From Rotaria sordida (lineage: Eukaryota > Rotifera > Eurotatoria > Philodinida > Philodinidae): DNA of 64,000 bases. Under the pieces are notes generated by a model. The model made no database searches. It had not been told where the DNA came from and worked only from the letters and a program-made list of their open reading frames with translations. This document shows positions 14,101-25,349 of the stretch, piece by piece. Each line of letters opens with the position of its first letter. Position 1 is the first letter of the stretch. A program made the translations under genes and the position numbers. The stretch spans positions 57,780 to 121,779 of the forward strand of contig CAJNOL010000578.1 in the NCBI GenBank assembly GCA_905250125.1, given 5' to 3'.

Positions 14101-17100
14101 GATGAAGAAAATACTAGTGGCGCATACAAGTGGATGCGCGTAACATGAAATCGAATATGCGACACTGCTTCATGAAATCTTCGAAACTATGGAAGGTGTT
14201 CATGCGACACATTCTATAGTACTGACCGGAGACTTTAATACACACATTAGCAGCGATTCACAAGCGTAGAATGATGTAAGCGAACAAAATCATGATAAAG
14301 ATCTCAACACATAAGGCAAACAACTACTGGATGTTTGCATAAATGGGGGTCTATCAATAGTGAACACATTTTTTCAACACAAGAACATTCACAAGTATAT
14401 ATGGCATAAAACAGTAGATTCTATGGCTCAACAATCATTAACTGACTTTATTATCGTATCGAACGACTAACGACGAGTCATGGTGTATGTTCGAGTAAAA
14501 CGAGGCACCGAACTGATAACCGACCATTATATGATGGTTTATGGACTGATGAAGAGACCTACCTAAATCTTATGAAAAAAGTCGAATAACAATTCTTTCA
14601 AATACTACAGGACGAGATCGACATTAAATCCAAGTGATTCTTATTCCGTATGGCAGCGCTAGACGTTGGAACAGAAACATGTGAAACTAAACGTGTTGGA
14701 CAGCAAAAAAAAGCCCAAAGAAAACTGCATGATGTACTGAGAAAGTTCGTATGACTATTTCTGACAAGAAAGTGGCGTATCGTATATGGATTCAACGCCA
14801 AACAGTGGAAAACTGACAGCGATATAAGTAACTACGAGACAATGCGAGGAAATTTGTAGCTGAAGTAAAAACAACTTCTTGGGACAATTTCGAACACCAT
14901 CTAGAATTCAACTATTATTTGACTAGCAAAGTATTTTAGCAGACCATTCGTCAATTTTGTAAGGATGGATCTGCCCGTACTCATTCCATAATAGATACTG
15001 CTCGTCAACTCTGGACATGTGAAGACTTATATGTTCAATAGATCGAAGGAACAGTAAGCGAATCAATATTGAATGGAACCGATGATATCTCTTTCACAGA
15101 AGTTGTGAGAGCCATTAAATCATTCAAATCTGATAAAATTGCTGGGATAAACGAAATAAGACCGGAGATGCTAAAATTGCTCAACTCTAGTAGATTACAT
15201 TGGGTCACTTGCATTTGTTGTGTGGCTTAGAAAACTGGAAAATCTCTCATGAACAAGGAGGCTGCGATCATTATTCCCATTTTCCAAAAAAGAAGATCAA
15301 AGAAGTGTTCTAACTACAGAGGCATTTCTCTATCCAGCCTAGTCGATAAAGTCTACACGATAGTGCTAGAATGAAGTTGTTAAGAGATAGTCAAACAATA
15401 TATTCAAGATGCACAATGTAGGTTTCGCACGAGAAAAGAACCAACGGATCAAATTTTCATATTGCATCAAATATTTGAAAAATCCTGGGCGTTTGATAGA
15501 GCTCCACAGGGCTTGCTCTGAAGAATGTTTGGTGAATATAGCATTCATGATCGCCTCTTATCTGTAATTCAGTCTTTGCACAACGATTGTAAAAGCTGTA
15601 TTCATATAAATGGTAAGAAGTCAGATTAGTTCCGAGTACACGTTGGATTAGGATAAGGCTGTGTTTTAACACTATTGCTATTTATAATTTTCATCAGCAA
15701 GATATCTCGGAAAAGTACCAGCCTGAATTGCATCAAAACCGATAGTATCAAGATGGATTCTCTTCTTTTTGCTCATGATGTCGCTTGTCTGGTAACAACG
15801 ACTGATGGACTACAAAGGGCTCTCGAACGGTTTGTAAAATAGTATTCCTCGTCAGACATGAAGATCAATGTGAAGAAAACTCAAATAATGGTTCTTTCAA
15901 GAAACCTGAACAGCTCATCCTTCGTGTAAATGACGCTCCGTTGAGTCAGGTTGACCTGTTCAAGTATCTGAAGGTACAATTCTCAAATGATAGAAATCAA
16001 GACGGCGAAATTGATTGACGAACTAGTGCGATTAACGGCATTCTACGTTTGCTCTATCAGGCAGAATTGAGCAAGACGATAAAACCTACAATCTTCGAAT
16101 CGATATATCGACCTAGCCTCATCTTTAACAACAAACAATGGGTAATAACTGAGAAAATTCGATCTTGAATACAAGTGACTGAAATGAAACTCTTACGGAG
16201 AGCAGCTGGTCAGACACTACAAGACAAAATGCGCAGTTCGCATGTGCGAGAGCCTCTACGATTCGAATCTCTACTTCTTCATTTTGAACAATGAGGAAAA
16301 AGGCTAGTTGGTTCAAATATCTCGAGAAAATCTGACATGAATACTGAGAATTTGAATAGACCACAATGTAACATGCAGCGAAAGATACAAATAGTTGGAA
16401 ATCACTACTAAATGGCTTGAACCTCGACTAGAAAGAGTAAGGAGAAAGAAAATGAACGAAAACAAACCTTTGTTCGATTGAGTATCTTCATCGTTCAATT
16501 GAAATGGAGCAAGTTTTGAATTTTTTAATATAGCAGAGGCATAAATAATATGTGTACATAATGAGCCATCAAGATCCTCAGGATAAAATTTTCCTTGATC
16601 AGGACGATATTGTGCCCAACTAATAAAAGTAAATATTCAATTTTTTTCTTTAAAGAAAATTTATTTTGATATACTTTGTATAATAACAAACAATACGTTT
16701 TTTTTCTTGAAATGAACTTTTTGTTGAATTTATTTTTATTGATGATATTGTTGGTTGAATTTGAGAACGAATAAGACTGACAGCTTTATTCATTAGAGGA
16801 TATTTTCCTTCATTACATACACTACCAGTAAAATCATCAAGATCTGCTGCCCAAAACATAATTCCAGCTAAACCCATTTCTTGAACGTATTGAATCTATT
16901 GAAATAAATAAATAATTTTCATTTGAATCAATATATTTATTTGAAAAAAAGAAAACCTTATAACCAATTGAATAAAGATCATCATATCCAACCCATTGTT
17001 CATCTTTATAAGCATAATTTGTTTTTTGTTCTTCGTCAAATATTTTAGTCCAACCTTGTTGTTTAACACGAGTACATATTTCATAATAAGCTAAAAATCC

Positions 17101-19524
17101 TTGTTCATTTGTATATAAACCAGCATTGCCTTAAATGAATTTATTTAAGAAATTTAAAAAAATAATATTGAATATAAAAACCTGGTCCAACAGCTGGTGC
17201 ACCAATGTAATTCTTAGATGGACTAGCTAATCGAAATGTTCGACCATAAAGTGCTAAGCCCATAACAATTTTCGATGGAGAACAACCATTATTTATCCAA
17301 TAACGAACGGACCAATCTTGTGTCAATTGTTTATCTAATTGATTATCATTTTGACGACTATATAATGGAATATGAATACCAGTTTTTGTTTCCCATGAGC
17401 TTTAATTTTACAAAAAAAAAAAATCTTAATTCAAAATTAATGAAAAAGAAAACTAAAAGCATTCTAACCCATGTAAATCATAGGACATTAAATTAACAAT
17501 ATCAAGAATTTGACAAACTTGAGAAATTTCATAAGCAGCATCAATCGTTGGTTTTCCAGCACCCACAGCTGCTGTTAACAAAAAATGGAATGGACGAAAA
17601 GCTTCTTTAAGTTCAATTAATAAATTGCTAAAATGTTGTTTATCAGATGGTCTTGAACCTTCACGTGAACCCGGATATTCCTTTAATAAAATCTAATTGA
17701 ATAAAATACGAATTTTCTTTAAATATTTACCCAATCAAGATCAAGTCCATCAAATTGATGCTTTTCTAAAAAACGAATTGTTGCTCTAATGAAATTTGTT
17801 CGTTGTGTTTCATTATGAACCATATTAGAGAAAGGGTGACTTCCATGATTCCATCCACCAAGTCCAAGTAAAACTTTTAATTTATTTGATTTACGTAAAT
17901 TGATGATTCTTTGATACATGCCTACTGACCATGGAGTACTTTCATCATTCCATTCATATGGAACTATACGATCATTATCAAGTTTTGCAAATGCATATAC
18001 TATATGAGTACAAAGATTTACATCAAGATTTTCAGGATAAAAACGACCTGGACCATGACGATATTGTGACCAATTGGTATAATAACAAACAATAAGAGGT
18101 TCTAAAAAATAAAAATGATAAAAATATTTTCAATATTAAAGAAAAAAATAATTTAAAAAAAAAACCAGTGGTTTTTGAATTTGTTTTATATTGAAATACT
18201 TGAGGATGGTGATTTTCTTCATAGGATAAGATTTGTGTCTGAATATTAATTGAATTAAATAGTTTTAACGATTGAATTGAATTATCTTCTTTTGGTAAAT
18301 TCCATAAAATTTTATTAAAATCAATTTTAATACAATAAATATAATTGAAATATTTAAATTTGATTGAACAATATTTATCGTCAACCTGAAATATAAATAT
18401 CAATTAAATATATAATTTGTCAATTTTTTTTTTTCTATTAAAATAAAAATAAAAATACATATTCAGTTGTTGACATAATAGAATTGATAATAAGAGTAAG
18501 ATTTTCTTTTGTATGAATTCTCGTAAAATAAATACTATCAAAGTTAGATTCATATATATTAAATATATCTGTTAAATTTTCATAAATAAGATTTATTTGA
18601 TTAGATTTTTTATCGATTAAATCCTTATTAATTTTATTGTTAATATATTCATCTAATATAATTAGAATTTTTTCAATAAAATATTTTTTTATTGATATCA
18701 TTTCATTATCTATTAGAAAAATAAAAAAGAACAAATAATTCAATAGAATTTATTTTCAGTTTTTCTTTTATTTACTTGACATCGATGTTGAATATTGAAT
18801 AGAAATCGATTGAGAGTGTTTTAAATGTAAAAAATCAGTTACAATATCATGAAAAACAATTGAAATATTTTTCGTTTCAATATCAATATTTAATTTTGAA
18901 ATATTGATCATTATTCTATTAATAGAATTAAACTGGAAAGTTTTCTTCATTTGAATTGAAGAATTGAGATTTGTTTGATTATTTGAATATAGAATTAAAT
19001 CTGAATAAAGAGGATTGATTTTTCTTTTAACAATTGATTTTGATTCAATAGATTCTTGTTGATTTCTAATGAAATTATTTGATGTATGATAATTAGTTTC
19101 TCAAAAAAAAAAAAATAATAAAGAATTAAATTAATTTCAATAAATAATTAATAAATAAATGCATACTTTGTTTTTTTATATAATTTCGTTCTAAAATTTG
19201 TCGATTAATTAATGAATCAGTAGATAGAGGTCTTTTTATATTCCTTCCTAAATTAAACAATAAACATATAATAGTAATTTAATTTTAAGATTAACCTGTT
19301 TTTTCATATGGAATAGTTGAATTTTTTATCACATGTCTTTTGTCAATATTATTTTGAGAAAAAAATGAAGATGAACTTTGAATATAATGATCATGACCAT
19401 TTATTGAAATATTCAATAAAAAGAATAAAACTAAGCTAAAAAGAATATTTTTTGATTTTTTTGATTAATAATTAAATAGTAATAAAAAAATTTCGATTTA
19501 CATGTGAGAAAAGTTTTGCAACAT
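5193..19524 (-). CDS. multidomain GH18 chitinase / chitinase-like protein, 31 exons
   Basis: Probably a secreted chitin-binding and chitin-hydrolysing protein. My exon joins, all GT-AG, are: 19524-19502, 19435-19296, 19247-19167, 19099-18776, 18709-18459, 18385-18166, 18101-17731, 17680-17469, 17399-17182, 17129-16957, 16895-16675, 16619-16468, 13402-13212, 13165-13100, 13039-12809, 12752-12567, 12514-12392, 10492-10210, 9662-9510, 9453-9283, 9218-9145, 9082-8979, 8925-8808, 8756-8598, 8548-8420, 6985-6838, 6780-6446, 6385-6279, 6211-6091, 6036-5851, 5777-5193. They sum to 5,856 nt with every phase consistent. The start ATG at 19524 begins MLQNFSHILVLFFLLNIS, a signal peptide split by an intron in the eighth codon. 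Residues about 35-345 match nothing I know. Four GH18 domains follow (about 347-715, 735-1095, 1156-1500, 1520-1860), then a CBM14-like module. The last exon may instead be spliced at the strong donor at 5228. The weakest join is intron 9663-10209; two separate genes remain possible. Confidence 0.8.
5230..6780 (-). other. GH18 domain 4, degenerate, plus CBM14-like tail
   Basis: KQIFCSIS opens the domain and FTLDKIKVDLCNYLLID follows. At the active-site position the sequence is YGFNIYLK (residues 1601-1608), so all four acidic residues are gone. Later segments still fit the fold: MSIPTYGLSF, GLPGRITHRKGILAAYEIC and IHHIDMDDYIGLSCNLGAYP. After a Thr-rich linker (PTTTTATIT) there is a peritrophin-A/CBM14-like stretch with five of the six usual Cys (LC, IDC, VC, QC, AC) and the aromatic run CRYYYVC. 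The sixth Cys would lie just after the AAT-TCT|GTAAGT boundary, so it is missing or in an unseen exon. Confidence 0.7.
6838..9662 (-). other. GH18 domain 3, catalytic Glu replaced by Asn
   Basis: The order of segments matches domains 1 and 2: SIVC, INLCSHLI, NLKIFYSILGQWN, then TFDGLDIDW-N across intron 20, then YGRLF and LSWLDIDDIYGLCGKGSYP. All three Asp of DxxDxDxE remain but the acid/base Glu is Asn1268, so hydrolysis is not expected. In other animals such GH18 proteins act as chitin-binding lectins or growth factors. Whether this one binds chitin is inference. Confidence 0.75.
7113..8103. mobile_element. 1-kb TIR element in chitinase intron 25
   Basis: Both ends start GTGAACAAAAGT and continue with a similar CTAGT(G/A)GAAT segment, about 30 bp of terminal inverted repeat. 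Each end is flanked by TA (7111-7112 and 8104-8105), as for Tc1/mariner-type insertions. The interior has no intact transposase; the minus-strand frame at 7792-7983 is short and matches nothing I know. It is probably non-autonomous. It lies wholly inside the intron between the exons ending at 8420 and starting at 6985. Confidence 0.7.
9680..10190. mobile_element. possible small TIR element in chitinase intron 18
   Basis: TA sits at 9678-9679 and 10191-10192. The two ends share the run TTTTCAAAT starting five or six bases in, and TCGA a few bases later, but the outermost five bases match poorly. Removing the piece leaves an intron of only about 34 nt, shorter than the others in this gene. I regard it as a decayed MITE candidate, or just an unusually long intron. 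Confidence 0.3.
10530..12371 (-). mobile_element. Tc1/mariner-superfamily element with long TIRs
   Basis: The left end (10530 on) and the reverse complement of the right end (from 12371) are alike for about 130-150 bp. They share TCTTCCTA, TACTATTTGATTTAAT and TATATGAACAAA, with small gaps. TA dinucleotides at 10528-10529 and 12372-12373 form the target duplication. The interior holds a minus-strand transposase relic. Taking the element out leaves a 55-nt intron between chitinase exons 17 and 18, the normal size for this gene. Confidence 0.85.
11285..11900 (-). pseudogene. Tc1/mariner-superfamily transposase relic
   Basis: The upstream half (about 11900-11640) reads INTRLRIKIVLMVTKL and later SIHDHERSGRPLSATAEKLE, the winged-helix/GRP-box region of Tc1/mariner-like transposases. 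The downstream half (about 11440-11290) reads VNKHKCRIWTQNN and MNSPKLTVWYAMS, matching the conserved block after the first catalytic Asp (the family pattern is N.Q.CRYW and SPKVTVW). Stops and frame shifts separate the two, and the C-terminal catalytic region is not seen. It lies between the two TIRs. Confidence 0.65.
13439..16462 (+). mobile_element. APE-type LINE copy in chitinase intron 12
   Basis: A plus-strand, antisense non-LTR retrotransposon, 5' truncated or diverged. From 13816 a frame gives MEIDTWNMTSLTGKEPELIEEAQ and DIVRISSIKSKGN, the apurinic-endonuclease domain. From about 15060 come reverse-transcriptase blocks: SFKSDKIAGINEIRPEML, NYRGISLSSLVDKVY, VGLG.GCVLTLLLFIIFISKI and LLFAHDVACLV. 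The last is the catalytic (F/Y)ADD box with its first Asp changed to His. Many stops occur. Near-duplicates at 13439-13454 and 16448-16462 (GAAAATAAACCGAAAA and GAAAATGAACGAAAA) look like a decayed target-site duplication. The APE and RT style recalls RTE-like LINEs; the clade is not certain. Confidence 0.8.
16675..18101 (-). other. GH18 domain 1, catalytic motif complete
   Basis: The domain opens with IVCYYTNWSQYRHGPGRFYPENLD and the LCTHIVYAFA strand. It has LLGLGGWN for the second conserved GH18 block. The active-site block FDGLDLDW-EYP is split by a 50-nt intron between W470 and E471, so the DxxDxDxE motif is whole. Downstream come GLALYGRTF, GAPAVGPG, the AYYEIC strand and MFWAADLDDFTG. 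All the hallmarks of an active family-18 chitinase are visible. Exon 11 then runs straight into the first strand of domain 2 (KRIVCYYT). Confidence 0.88.
18166..19524 (-). other. chitinase exons 1-6: signal peptide and unknown N-terminal region
   Basis: Six exons encode about 346 residues before the first GH18 domain. The first 17-20 residues are a hydrophobic leader. The rest is rich in Asn, Ile, Ser and Lys, with segments such as KYFIEKILIILDEYINNK that look helical. There are few cysteines and no chitin-binding pattern. I recognise no family. Its composition is close to random AT-rich translation, but five introns with consistent phases support real coding. Confidence 0.6.
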
Positions 19525-22500
19525 TTGTATGAAATTGATAACAAAAATCCAAGTTTATTTCTATCAGTATAATTTTATTTAAAAGGCAATCAATCAATTC
19601 AATAAAAATAATGTGCATATAAATATTGTCATTGATGTCTTTTTTTTCGTTTTTATCTCTTTAATAAAACAATGTTGAGAGCGTAACAAAGATAACAATC
19701 ATCAAGAATCTTATTAGATCAGATTTGAATAGAAACAAAGAGTAAATCAAGTGTATCGTCGATCTATTGAAATGGGTCATGGACAACCGATAAATTCAAT
19801 GATTATACTCACTATTCACCAAAGACAAGTCAAGTTTATTTCGAATGCCTTCACAAATTATGTCAATGTCTCAATACATTACCAAGTTTAACAACGTATA
19901 TATGAAGAACCTTCACAGATATATGCATTTCATTTTTTCATATTCAATATCAATCACAATTATAATCCCCTATATCCATAAATCTCTCGACACTTCTAGA
20001 AATATCTATCGAGCTAAATCAATACTCTCAAAATCATATTGTTCTTAAGAAAATCATTGTTTACTTTTTTTAGAAGTCTTTATTTTTTTCTCTAATCTAT
20101 CTATAATGTATAGATAGATTTATTTATTTGATTTATGTTTATAATGATATGTGAAAGAGAAATAATGTTGTTTTGATAAAGAACTTTAAATTTTGATAAA
20201 TCTTCTCTAGATAGTGTTGTTCGATCTAGTGTAAATATATAGTACAATTTGTAAGATTAATTAAGTGAAGCTCATTGGCAGTTAAGCGCAATTCGTTATA
20301 GAATTTAGGATTTTCAATCGACAATAATCTTTATTGAGTTTTAACAAAATTATTTATTCATCTGTTATATTTCTTAGTTAAAAATAAATATAACATATAG
20401 ATGTTTGTTTATCTGAAAATTTCTGAATATATCTATGATATTAATTAATTAATTAATAAAACAATTTAAAAAAAAAATAAAATGATTGTCTTTGAATATA
20501 TTTAATTAATTGGATAAATGACAGAAAGATCAGATAAAATGAAATATTTATTTAAGATTTGAAAAATAATTCGATGAATATATTTGCTTATTTATTTATT
20601 ATTGATGAATATAATCTATAGAATAAATAATGATCAACATCGAATAATAAAATAAAAGATGAAGAGAATCAAATTCGAATAAATTATCTTTTGTTTTTTT
20701 TTTTTAATATTAACTTCAAATTAAATTATGTTTATTATTAATAATATGATTTTCCTATTGAATTTTTAATTTGATCAATTAATTTTGATTTATTTTAACA
20801 AATTGAAATAATAATTTTATAGAAATTATTTCATTGAAATAGTACAAAACAAAATCAATTGAATGAAACCGAGTAAATCGATATAGAGAAATTTATTATC
20901 GAAAATAATATTTTGAGAGAAATAAATATGATTTTTTTAATCCAATTTGAGGTTAGTTTAGAAATAGGTTTTTTTTTGTTTTATTTCTTTTTATTTAAAT
21001 GAGATAATCAATCGAGAATTAAATCACAATTCATAGAAATCTATGAGATTTTAGAAAAAATTTATTCATTGTTCATTAGATAAACAATTCGAAACTTTTT
21101 TTTTTTGATAGTTTCAATCATTGTCACTGATAACAATTTCTCTACTATAAAATAATCTTTTTTCTTAATAGAATTCGATTGAAACTGAAATAATCATAGA
21201 ATTTAGAAAACTTTATCAATTAGTTTATCCATAACGTGTCTATTTTACACGAAGATATATCATTATCTTATTAAATTCATTTTAGTTATTATTCATTTAT
21301 ATTTATGATTTAAATAAATAAACAAATAGAAAAAACAAAGAAAAAAAGAACTTGTTTGAATATTGAATAAGATCAATCAATTAAATATTAGAAATGTTAT
21401 GATTTAAAAAGAAACAGAGGTAAAAATTAAGATCTTTATCAATTTATTTCCTTGGACATATGTCAGAATATAACATTGAAAAGTTTCTTCACATTTCTTA
21501 AAGATTCAATATTTAAAAGTATAAATAAATTTAATAAATGTTCAACTAATCATTGTTATCAAATAAAAATACACATGAATATTTCAAGATCATTTAATAT
21601 ATTCTCAAACAATATTTAAACACTGAATGATTAAGAAATAATTGAAAACTAATAGAAGTTTTATTTATTTATTTATTTATTTATCGAAAACGAATATATA
21701 ACATGATTATTGTTTTATTTAATTGACTTTATAGACAAAATTCATTTTGAAATAATATTTAAAGTTAACAATTTCTAGAGATTTGACTGTTGATAGTGCA
21801 TTATTTTATAATTGAATATACAATCATTCGATAATAATGAAAATATTTCTGTTGATCATTAGTTTGTTTTTTTCTTATTATATTTATTCAAAAATCTAAA
21901 CACGAGGATAAACATGTTATTCATGATTTATTTGGTGATTTATATTAAAATGATATTATTTATTATGGATTTAATGAAATAATAAATAAATAAAATATTG
22001 ATGATGATGGAAACCGTCGGAAAAGTAAATATTATATTCTAATATTAATTAATAATTCTTAAAATAATATTGGTTTTATCTCATCTATTAATTATCTAAA
22101 TAAAACAATATTAATTATAATTAATGGTAGAACTGATTTTATTTTTCATAGATTTAATTCAATTGATAAATATATTATTTATTTTCAATATTATATATTT
22201 AACAAAAAACAAATCATTTCTACTTATCGTAACTAATTATGAAAATTGAACACCATTTTAAAGAAATAGACAGAATTAATCGAACTTTTAAATAAATTGT
22301 AGATAAAATATACCGAACTAAATCAATTGAAATATAAAGTTCTTGTCGTATTTGCAGAATATATATATTTTTTTTTGAATTATGTTGGAAAATGATCATT
22401 ATATATATATATGTTGCTGTTAATACAAGTTATACTATTAGATTTGATTATAAAACATTTCTTATGTATTGAGTATATAGAAATGTAACAATTTCACAAA

Positions 22501-24123
22501 TTGGAATTCAAAATTGAACATAGGAAAGCACATAAGGAAAGTTGTTCGAACTATTTCCAATAAAAGAAATCTATTAGTAACTAGATTTTCAGCATATTAT
22601 ATAGCTAATTCATTTTATAATATATCATATGTTATGATTATGCCTTTTTATCGTCGAATATATTATCTTAATGCAGATAGATAACAAACAAAGACTATTT
22701 ATTTACTATCAAACGATTAAAAGTTCTATGCATAGTTTATTAAACAAATTGTTCAATAAAATAAAATTTTCTTTTTTATTTCGAATTGTTCTCTATTTAA
22801 TTACTATATATTCTTTGTCAATAAATAATATTTATCTTATTTTATTTGAAATTAAAACTATAACAAAAAAAAAAAAAATTAAAGTCAATCTTAAATAGAT
22901 AAAAGTATTTCAATTCGTTTTTAATTTATGTTAACAAAGTATTTATTTTGATAATAATAAATGAGATGAATTTTTATTGAGTTCATCGATACTTTTGCAA
23001 TATGAATTGTTAAATCTAAATAAATCGAATCATTTTCTAGGAAGATCTTTTGCTAGTGGTATAACTAAATAAAGTTGAATAGGAAAAATTAAAAAAGCAT
23101 AAAATATTCTTAATAATTTTTGTTTTTATCTAAAAAAAGTTAACTTATGAAATTAATTTTCTTTGAAAAATTCAATTTTAAAATAGATTAAATATTTTCA
23201 TCAATCAATTTGTGATTTTTGTCGCAAACGATATATTCATTTTCATAATCGATTAATTTTTCTATAAAATAAATTCAAATAGATTTTTCGTTTGAAATTT
23301 TAAATAATAAATGATCAATAGAAGTCTTTTTATTAAAATAATTTGAAAAATAAATTTCTTCATCTTCGATATATAAATTGACTGATAATAATATTTATGT
23401 GGAATAATGATATATCTTTTATTGAAATAATTTAAGAGACAAATATTCGATAATATATATATATTTATATAACAAATAGATATAAGAACATAGTAACTAA
23501 TCTAAATGATTTATTTAATTTAAATATGAAAGATCGATATTATTTTAGAATTATTTTTTATTCTATCTCGAAAGTATTTTGACGAGAAACATTTTTTATC
23601 CACAATTGTGCTCGAAACATAATCGATATAATTGATTCTTTCGAGAAAGACCATCAATCTTATATTGATGAACAAAATAATTAATCATCATTTTATTGTA
23701 ACAAAAACAAAATGAACAATAACTCATTAATTGATTTATTTTGTGTTTTCTTTTTAAATTTAATTTGGAGATTAATTTTTTACAAAAATCTACTCTTGTA
23801 AATCATTTGTAACACGAAATTAATTCTTGGAAATTCTCATTTGATTTTAATTTATTTATATAGTTCGACGAATATAAGTAAAATGAGGTTTGATCATCGA
23901 AAAACATAAAATTTGTTTTTTTTTGCATTCTTATGTATTCATTTTATACGACAGAACAAAATCAATTCGAAAGTTGATTAAAATACTGTTGATAGAAGAA
24001 TCGATTTTTTTTTCTCTCTTTTAACCTTGAAATATGAGTCAACAAACTCAAAATAAGTAAATCAATAAGTTTTATATTATTTCGACAAAAGTCTAAAAGA
24101 AAAATCTACGTGAACACGTAGAA
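19525..24123. other. AT-rich intergenic region upstream of two divergent genes
   Basis: About 4.6 kb with no gene seen on either strand. It contains simple-sequence runs such as TTTA repeats near 21,660 and TTAA repeats near 20,440. Chitinase reads left from 19,524 and the LRR gene reads right from 24,124, so the promoters of both should lie here. I see no confident core promoter element against this base composition. Confidence 0.6.
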
Positions 24124-24717
24124 ATGGCATTTGCTTGTACTCGTCCAAAAACGAAAGATGATCTTTATCGAAATACTGAATTAGAAAAACGAATAAATCA
24201 ATCATCATCGGAGAATATCGATTTATCTAATATGAATTTAACAGATCAAGATATTCCAATTATTATAAAAAAAGGCATTAAAAAGAAAAAACCTAGATCT
24301 CTATCGTTATCAACCAACAAAATAACAGCTGATGGTATTCAAATGCTGGTCGATGTTATTAAAACAAATAAATATCTAACACATATTTTTCTATCATCAA
24401 ATCCTATTGGAGATGAAGGAATAAAATATATTGTAGAATTAATTCGAAATAATCAAAATCTTCATCATTTATCTTTAAATGATACTGGAATAACAGATGA
24501 TGGAATCAGAATGATAACTGATGTACTTGCCTCAAATTCAACATCTATTCGATGTCTCGATCTTCGATCAAATCAATTCATCACTGATTCATCGATAGAT
24601 TCTCTTCTTCAAATAGTTGAACAAAATCAAACATTATCTGCTTGTCGTCTGGATAATTGTGGATTGTCTCAACAAGGAAAAGAAAAACTTCGAGAAGCAA
24701 AATTAATGAAATGGTAA
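24124..24717 (+). CDS. leucine-rich-repeat protein, NLRC3/RNase-inhibitor type
   Basis: A single-exon frame of 197 codons from ATG at 24124 to TAA. After a charged 40-residue head it has four or five LRRs of the ribonuclease-inhibitor style: LSLSTNKITADGIQML, HIFLSSNPIGDEGIKYI, HLSLNDTGITDDGIRMI, CLDLRSNQFITDSSIDSLL and CRLDNCGLSQQGKEKL. The repeat length is about 28 residues, and the LxLxxNxIxxxGxxxL pattern is clear. Such repeats form curved protein-binding scaffolds. There is no NACHT, kinase, membrane or signal segment, so the partner is unknown. It is short for the family and could be a decayed or retro-copied piece of a larger LRR gene, but it has no internal stop. The start context (GTAGAAATGG) is acceptable. 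Confidence 0.85.
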   Translation: MAFACTRPKTKDDLYRNTELEKRINQSSSENIDLSNMNLTDQDIPIIIKKGIKKKKPRSLSLSTNKITADGIQMLVDVIKTNKYLTHIFLSSNPIGDEGIKYIVELIRNNQNLHHLSLNDTGITDDGIRMITDVLASNSTSIRCLDLRSNQFITDSSIDSLLQIVEQNQTLSACRLDNCGLSQQGKEKLREAKLMKW

Positions 24718-25349
24718 TTACTTTCAAACACTTGACATTTTTATTATTCTTGCTTTTTTTTCTTACCTATTTCAATTTTTTTTATATTTCGCAATCAAAC
24801 TTATTTTACATAAACAATTTTTATTCTGACTGATTTTGAAAGTCTAATCATATAGATGGAAGTCAAACATTGTCGGACGTTAGAATTAGTCTAGATAAAT
24901 ACCTAATATATGATCGACAATTCTACTAATGAGCCTTGTTAGACTAGAAATGTTGCAGTTGCTCTTCAATCTAATGACCTTGACACACTCTACAACAAGT
25001 CAACGGAGGGTTAATTCATTAGGTTGAGTCGAATGATAATGTTTATTTTAAGTTTCAAAATGATCTAAAATCATTCTATCAAGATTCTCAAAATCTGAAA
25101 TATTGCTGATATTTTTGTTGAAAGTTGCTATTTCGAATAGTTGTTTCACATAAATAAGGGTTGTCACAAGGCAATCAGAGAAGAAAATTTCAACACGCTT
25201 GTATCAATGAACGAGAAATATTAAACAAACAAAATCAGAAAATCGTTTCAATAAATGAAGAAATTTCTCGCAGAAAATAGGTACGGTTCATTTACAAAAA
25301 AGACTTAAAAACTATTTTGTTTGATCGTCATTTAAAGAATGATACATTG
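24718..25349. other. intergenic, nothing recognised
   Basis: No ORF with family resemblance and no clear repeat was found in this stretch. Confidence 0.5.

Larger units (their letters stand above)
10210..16619 (-). other. GH18 domain 2, Glu kept, one motif Asp changed
   Basis: The domain starts in exon 11 and continues with WAQYRPDQGKFYPEDLD and LCTHIIYAS in exon 12. The active-site block reads FDGLNLDW-EYP: catalytic Glu860 and Asp858 are present, but the middle Asp of DxxDxDxE is Asn856. The second conserved block is also changed: LLGVSGPNFGS where domain 1 has LLGLGGWNHGS. GLATYGRTF and VMIWAADLDDFSG follow. Known family logic suggests reduced but possibly not absent hydrolysis. Introns 12 and 17, inside this domain, carry a LINE and a Tc1/mariner-type element. 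Confidence 0.85.

Noticed and set aside
20400-22700. TTTA and TTAA runs as possible CRISPR-like or origin arrays
   Set aside because: They are simple-sequence runs without spacers. The genome is eukaryotic, and no array geometry is present.
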